A DNA stretch of 5,344 bases from Thermoleophilia bacterium. GTDB lineage: Bacteria; Actinomycetota; Thermoleophilia; Gaiellales; Gaiellaceae. The notes beneath the pieces are model-generated. The model searched no databases, was not told where the DNA came from, and worked only from the letters and a program-made list of their open reading frames with translations. Numbering within the stretch: the stretch's first letter is position 1; each line of letters opens with the position of its first letter. Where the stretch lies: the NCBI GenBank assembly GCA_025935275.1, contig JAICVP010000149.1:1-5344 (forward strand), read 5' to 3'. Both the position numbers and the translations under genes were made by a program. This document shows, piece after piece, positions 4,860 to 5,344 of this stretch.

Positions 4860-5344
4860 ACCGCCAGCGAGCGGAGGCTGAGCGCGCCGCGGACACGGCT
4901 CGTCACGTTGATGCGGTTGCGGATGTCGCGGCGCACCCGGCGTAGCTCACGGCGAGCGCGGACGAGCTCGATTCTGGCCTGGTCGGGCGGGCCGAAGCGG
5001 GCGATCGTGGCGGCGCGGACGAACGGCCCGGCGTCGACGGCGAAGTAGCGCTCGACGATCTCTCCGAGCTCGCCGAGGGTCGCACTCTCCGGCACGTCCA
5101 TGCCCTGATCCGCGAGGTACGCCATCAGATCGCGGCGGCATGCTCCCGCAAGCTCTCGCGGATCCCGGCCGGAGAAGCGAAGCGTCCGCCGCACCGTCTT
5201 CAGCCCGATGACGACGAGGGCGGCGGCCCCGAGCACGAGGATGGCGAGCAAGACGATGCTCGGGCCCTTGTCGCGCACGGTGGTACCGATGATGCCTCCG
5301 CCCCGCGAATTTCCGATCCCCGACCCCTCCTGGTTCGGCCGGCC
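4856..5344 (-). CDS. C-terminal part of a membrane protein, probably TgpA-like transglutaminase tail (gene cut by window edge)
   Basis: The frame is open from the window edge through 162 codons to a TGA at 4856-4858. The first about 28 residues are a Gly/Asn/Ser-rich linker (GRPNQEGSGIGNSRGGGIIG). One strong transmembrane segment follows (SIVLLAILVLGAAALVVIGL), with the basic KTVRRTLR after it indicating a cytoplasmic C-terminal domain. That domain is helical, with DPRELAGACRRDLMAYLADQ, ATLGELGEIVERYF and an Arg-rich helix ending in ARRELRRVRRDI. Linker, last membrane helix and DUF4129-like helical domain is the C-terminal layout of TgpA-type membrane transglutaminase proteins, which I infer without seeing the catalytic domain. 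A GTG at 5278 could start a 140-residue protein, but it lacks a well-placed ribosome site and the frame continues upstream, so I treat this as a partial gene. Confidence 0.65.
   Translation of the reverse strand, partial: GRPNQEGSGIGNSRGGGIIGTTVRDKGPSIVLLAILVLGAAALVVIGLKTVRRTLRFSGRDPRELAGACRRDLMAYLADQGMDVPESATLGELGEIVERYFAVDAGPFVRAATIARFGPPDQARIELVRARRELRRVRRDIRNRINVTSRVRGALSLRSLAV

Noticed and set aside
4856..5278. A complete 140-residue gene starting at GTG 5278
   Set aside because: The frame stays open to the window edge with a linker-like sequence, and the nearest GGAGG is too far upstream. A truncated larger gene is more likely, though a separate small gene cannot be excluded.
1..5344. 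CRISPR arrays, insertion sequences, toxin-antitoxin pairs or phage genes
   Set aside because: No spaced direct repeats, terminal inverted repeats, transposase motifs or compositional break were seen. All genes fit a chromosomal housekeeping setting.

Overview
The window is GC-rich bacterial DNA. Every gene I can support lies on the minus strand, so it reads right to left. The best fit is an actinobacterium: the rimP-nusA-ylxR-infB order, an actinobacterial-looking NusA and YlxR, pervasive G/C at third positions and frequent TTG starts. A deep-branching class such as Thermoleophilia is possible, mainly because of the Cys-rich extension of NusA, but that placement is an impression and no database was searched.

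Right part (5344 down to 3370): four tightly packed genes that look like one operon. They are the C-terminal end of a membrane protein resembling the tail of TgpA-type transglutaminase proteins (runs off the window), a sugar-1-phosphate nucleotidyltransferase-family protein, a small three-repeat TPR protein, and D-aminoacyl-tRNA deacylase (dtd). The first two junctions are 4-base overlaps (TTGA, ATGA). At the third, the TAG stop of the TPR gene directly abuts the TTG start of dtd in the same frame. Translation is probably coupled along the series.

Middle (3369 down to 2878): a separate small gene for a 103-residue exported protein of unknown function, with its own good ribosome binding site and a strong intrinsic terminator behind it.

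Left part (2851 down to 1): the conserved transcription/translation operon rimP-nusA-ylxR-infB. An extended -10 promoter lies just after the preceding terminator. The roughly 70-base leader holds two overlapping inverted repeats. The downstream one is followed by a T-run and looks like an intrinsic terminator placed before rimP, so the operon may be controlled by attenuation. RimP (30S maturation), NusA (elongation, pausing and termination), YlxR (small nucleic-acid-binding protein) and IF-2 (initiation) follow with spacings of 3, -4 and 3 bases. infB is cut by the window edge inside its GTPase domain.

Most of the window is ordinary housekeeping sequence. The points worth a second look are the candidate attenuator before rimP, the C-terminal CCCH (possible zinc-binding) motif plus acidic tail of NusA, the single-stop TPR/dtd junction and the exported orphan protein. 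I see no CRISPR array, mobile element, tRNA or rRNA.
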